Origin: Mimachlamys varia
Lineage: Eukaryota > Mollusca > Bivalvia > Pectinida > Pectinidae
Length of the DNA stretch: 64,000 nucleotides
Reading direction: 5' to 3'
NCBI GenBank assembly: GCA_947623455.1
Contig: OX392527.1
Coordinates: 29,318,201-29,382,200 of the forward strand
In this document: positions 60,766 to 64,000 of the stretch, piece after piece
How the letters are laid out: the number at the start of each line of letters is the position of its first letter
How positions within the stretch are numbered: the first letter of the stretch is position 1
The notes under the pieces: generated by a model
What the model was told of the DNA's origin: nothing
The model's database searches: none
The model's input: only the letters and a program-made list of their open reading frames with translations
Program-made: the position numbers and the translations under genes

Positions 60766-62100
60766 TCTTGAACTTGGACTTGATATTTCATTCTCAGTCA
60801 AATTCAAAAGGAGCAAGTAATTTGATAAAGATGTGCATGCCTGGAATATCATACCAGTAATTCATACCAAAATTTACGCTTTCACCTCTAAATTTAATAT
60901 TCATCCTTATACGAATTAGCATATTTGAGATACATTTTTTGTTTATATATATTTGCACGATTAATATAGATAGAGAACTATAACAAACCATTCCGGTTGC
61001 GACGACGAGGCCGCCAGGTGCTTTTTGAGGGAGCTCCAGCAATCCACTTGAGTTTTGCTTATACATTATCCATCATGAATTATCTTATGGTTGTAACGAT
61101 ATTTAGCATTCTAATGTAGATTCTACATTTGAAATTTTTGGTATTTGACCTGTTGTGATCTTTTTATGACAGTTAATTATAATCACTTGTCGGGTCCTGA
61201 TGGCCGTGGCCGCCATTTTTAATTTTCAGGAGAAGGTTTATGAAGGCGCATCATTTGTTGCATTCTCTTTGCTAATACTTACTCTTATTATCTCATTATC
61301 TTGCTGACATAACCTTAGGTTTACCAGTCCTGATTATAAGGCTGATTCTATCGTTTATATTCTCATCAATTTGGCTATAAATCATCTCGATTTTATTTAT
61401 TTTTTTATGTAGTTACATGATGGCCTAGTCCCCCGCGAATGTTTCGTGGTTAGTTTTATATTCTACATGGCATTGCATTTTGGTTTAGTTTTGTTGGCCG
61501 AAAATCTCATACATAGGCGAGTTATCAATTTATCGCACCTAATTTAGTTTTCAACAACAAATAATCGGATTTCAACGTCGGGTTTCCCGACGGTACTGAC
61601 TCGTCCGAGACTAATTAGTGAAGTTGTGAAACGAGACGATGGCAGTTGAATGAATTCAGGTGAAATATTTTGGATATAGTAGATTAACTATACCTAAAGT
61701 TTGGTCCAATCCCACATGTTCCTTTATATAAAAATCCATTGATCGTAGTACTTGAACCAACTGTTCATTATGTATTTACTTATTTGCAAGCATTGGTATC
61801 ACTCATATATCAGTATTTGTTATGCATGGGTGCCTAGTCAAATATATAAGTCAATTATTTCATGAAATAATCATAATGTAGGTCACGTATGACCCAGCAT
61901 GTAATCAACAACAAAATCTGTATATAAATCATGAAACATTTATGAAGTACGTGTACATACATCAATGTATTACGCGAATGTCGGATAATAAACTAATTAA
62001 ATTTCTTGAGAAAGAAGATTTCTCACTTCCTAGTATCAGCACTAGGACCAGGCATCCGATTTTGATAACCGCCAGCAAAGGTTATTGCTGGAGCCTCCAT
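60766..62100. other. gene-free AT-rich interval
   Basis: I see no exon-like sequence, RNA gene or clear repeat here on either strand. Confidence 0.4.
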
Positions 62101-62149
62101 AGCCACAGTTAATCTCATTTAATCAAGGAAATCAGGGCAAAAGTCAACT

Positions 62150-62837
62150 CTCTTGTGGACCAGGGAATTGGGACAAAGAAGAAATAAGGAGCTCAACATT
62201 ATACTATTTCATGTACCAGTAAACACGGAGCAAAACGTTACCACTTCAAAGACTTCAGACGACGATACTGTAAGAAGCCTAGCCTCACCATTAGGTGTGG
62301 ATAACCTGGAATTGGTAACCATATATAGAGTTGGGAAACGAATGGAAGGATAAGTTCGGCCAGTCATAGTTAAACTGGGCAGTAGAAGTCAGTAGAAGTT
62401 CCTTTTTGAAAACGCCCGGAGCGTCTCCTCCAAAACAGAAGAGAAATTACGTGGAGTCATGCTAATGAGGTACCTCACAAAGGAACAAAGGAAAGAACAG
62501 CAGGACAAAGGGAAAATTAACCAGGAGATGAAATCATCAGATGAAGGGGCCACAGGGCATGAAATTATACCCCATGGAAATAGAGACCATCATTGACGAG
62601 AAACACGAGGACACCTTGCATTTTAACACCGGGGTTGATGAAACATTAGAAGAAATAAGCCCAATCTCCAATATAGTAAAAAGCAATCACCTGACTGCTA
62701 GAAGACCACCATCCAGTCAGGAATCAATGATCGACCCAGACGAAACAGTAATTGGAGGACTACCTGCCCCACATCATTTCAGTGAAGAAACCAGTCCTGG
62801 GCATAGCCAGTCAAATCCTTCGATTTTAATCTTTTAA
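62150..62837 (+). pseudogene. LINE ORF1 remnant
   Basis: Translation from 62153 gives ELNIILFHVPVNTEQN and LELVTIYRVGKR, interrupted by a stop at 62351-62353, then in neighbouring frames RPVIVKLGS, KLRGVMLM and TKEQRKEQQDKGKINQEM. This is the pattern of the nucleic-acid-binding ORF1 of CR1/L2-like LINEs in invertebrates. A further open piece, 62541-62837, is acidic and probably the ORF1 tail. It precedes the endonuclease remnant. Confidence 0.55.
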
Positions 62838-62949
62838 ATACTGACGGCCTAAGTGTTTTTTTACGTATGTTAATACACTAACAGTCCAGAAGATGGAAGA
62901 ATTAAAACTAACTATCGGGGGAAACTGACAGAAATTCAAAAACTTTGGT

Positions 62950-64000
62950 CAATAAATGTTAATTTAGAGGGTTATAATCAGTTTTACAACAAAGAAGGTG
63001 ATTTCAGTAGAGGAGTGGTAATCTACCCTAAGGATAATTTAGATGTTGTCAGTATGGATGAAGAGTTGTGGTACCGGGAATCTGTGTGGTGCAAAATACC
63101 ACGGAATAATTCTGACTCTCTGGTTATTAGGCTGTGTGTATAGGAGTCCTAACAGCGACGAAGAGAATTTTACCCAACTCTGTGATGTGTTCAACAAATC
63201 ATGTTAACGGCACATTCACATCTCCTCATTATTGGTCACTTCAAGGCAAGGAAATAAATAGGAGAGAAATCAAGCACCATTGCATAGACTCAAAATTCTT
63301 CGAATTAACCCATGGTAAATTCTTATACCAACATGTGTTACAACCAACAAGATATAGAGAGGGAAACGTTCCATCAGTTCTAGATCTCGTATTGACCAAT
63401 GAAGAGAATATGGTTGACAATTTGGAATACAAAAGTAGTATCGGACCTAGTGACCATCTGTCGTTAGCTTTTAATTTGGTATGTTACACAGATGTATTGA
63501 TAGTAAAACATCTATTTTAAAGCAGACTATGTAGCTATTAGAGAAGAAATATCTCAATTCGAGTGGGATGTCATGAACATTATGGATCTAACCAAATCCT
63601 TGGAATTCTTAACTGAAATATCATCTAAAGTTATCAAACAAAATGTACCAGTGAGTAAAGGACGATCAGGAAAAGGTAAAGACCACGTTCTAGACGGAAA
63701 AAATATGTACACTGTAAAACTACCTCACAGTTCAAATCCTACCAAAAAGCCAGAAACATAGCAACAAAGGCAATCCGCAACAACACCTACCACCATGAGG
63801 AAGTTTTAGCTGAAAAAAATCAAAACTGAACCTAAATTATTTTGGAAATATGTCCAATCAAATGAAAAGACAAAATAAAAAAATTACCCAGTTGAGTAAA
63901 GGAAATGGTGATTTAACAACAAACGATCAAGAAAAGGCTGATGTATTACACAAACATTTTGCAAGTGTTTTTACTGATGAGGGTCAAGACTAACTACCCC
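62950..64000 (+). pseudogene. LINE ORF2 remnant: APE-type endonuclease and start of the RT region (runs off window)
   Basis: Pieces in shifting frames read EGYNQFYNKEGDFSRGVVIY, ESVWCKIPRNNSDSLVIR, VYRSPNSDEENF, then TRYREGNVPSVLDLVLTNEE and IGPSDHLSLAFNL, the C-terminal half of an APE endonuclease. Then come FWKYVQSNEKTK and EKADVLHKHFASVFTDEG, the segment leading into the reverse transcriptase. Several stops and frameshifts (for example near 63204, 63520 and 63760) make it inactive. The RT itself lies beyond 64000. Confidence 0.75.

Overview
This is animal genomic DNA: multi-exon genes with GT-AG introns, dense MITE and foldback elements, LINE debris and many intronic minisatellites, with no prokaryotic gene organisation. 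The protein sequences and the repeat style suggest a lophotrochozoan, most likely a bivalve mollusc. That placement is an inference; no species can be named from the sequence alone.

Layout. (1) 1-3584, plus strand: the last six exons of DNAAF5 (HEATR2), a HEAT-repeat factor for cytoplasmic preassembly of axonemal dyneins. (2) About 3.7-5.5 kb: intergenic, with a MITE and other dispersed repeats. (3) 7666-33197, minus strand: a complete 33-exon gene for a 1271-residue protein with three VWA domains, best matched to VWA3A. I reconstructed it joint by joint and every splice phase fits. Its introns hold at least five minisatellites, including a 27-bp array of roughly 175 copies at 19.4-24.2 kb. 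(4) 31158-43457 and 43458-55767: a nearly perfect direct tandem duplication, 12,300 and 12,310 bp. Its left break is in VWA3A intron 4 and its right break is in intron 3 of a SAR1-type GTPase gene. Each unit carries the first four VWA3A exons, the last three SAR1 exons and a transposon-rich intergenic block: a 5'-truncated LINE with an open RNase H reading frame, a TRIM-like element with tRNA-like terminal repeats, a hAT-like MITE with long G and C runs, and several foldbacks. (5) 54044-57662, minus strand: the intact six-exon SAR1-like GTPase, with a pair of inverted MITEs in its introns. (6) 57.7-62 kb: no gene; a decayed LINE 3' end, a mariner-like MITE and an inverted-repeat element. (7) 62.15-64 kb, plus strand: a degenerate CR1/L2-like LINE (ORF1, endonuclease, start of the RT region) that runs off the window.

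How it fits together. DNAAF5 and the VWA3A-like gene are convergent neighbours, and both point to motile cilia. VWA3A and SAR1 lie head to tail on the minus strand. The duplication leaves one intact copy of each gene. Between them it creates a truncated SAR1 copy directly downstream of a truncated VWA3A copy, a configuration that could give a chimeric transcript.

The most unusual pattern is that several intronic minisatellites (DNAAF5 intron at 1.66-1.97 kb; VWA3A introns at 16.4-17.0, 17.45-18.17 and 29.05-29.32 kb) end at a real splice site, and in three of them the repeat unit reiterates that splice-site sequence.
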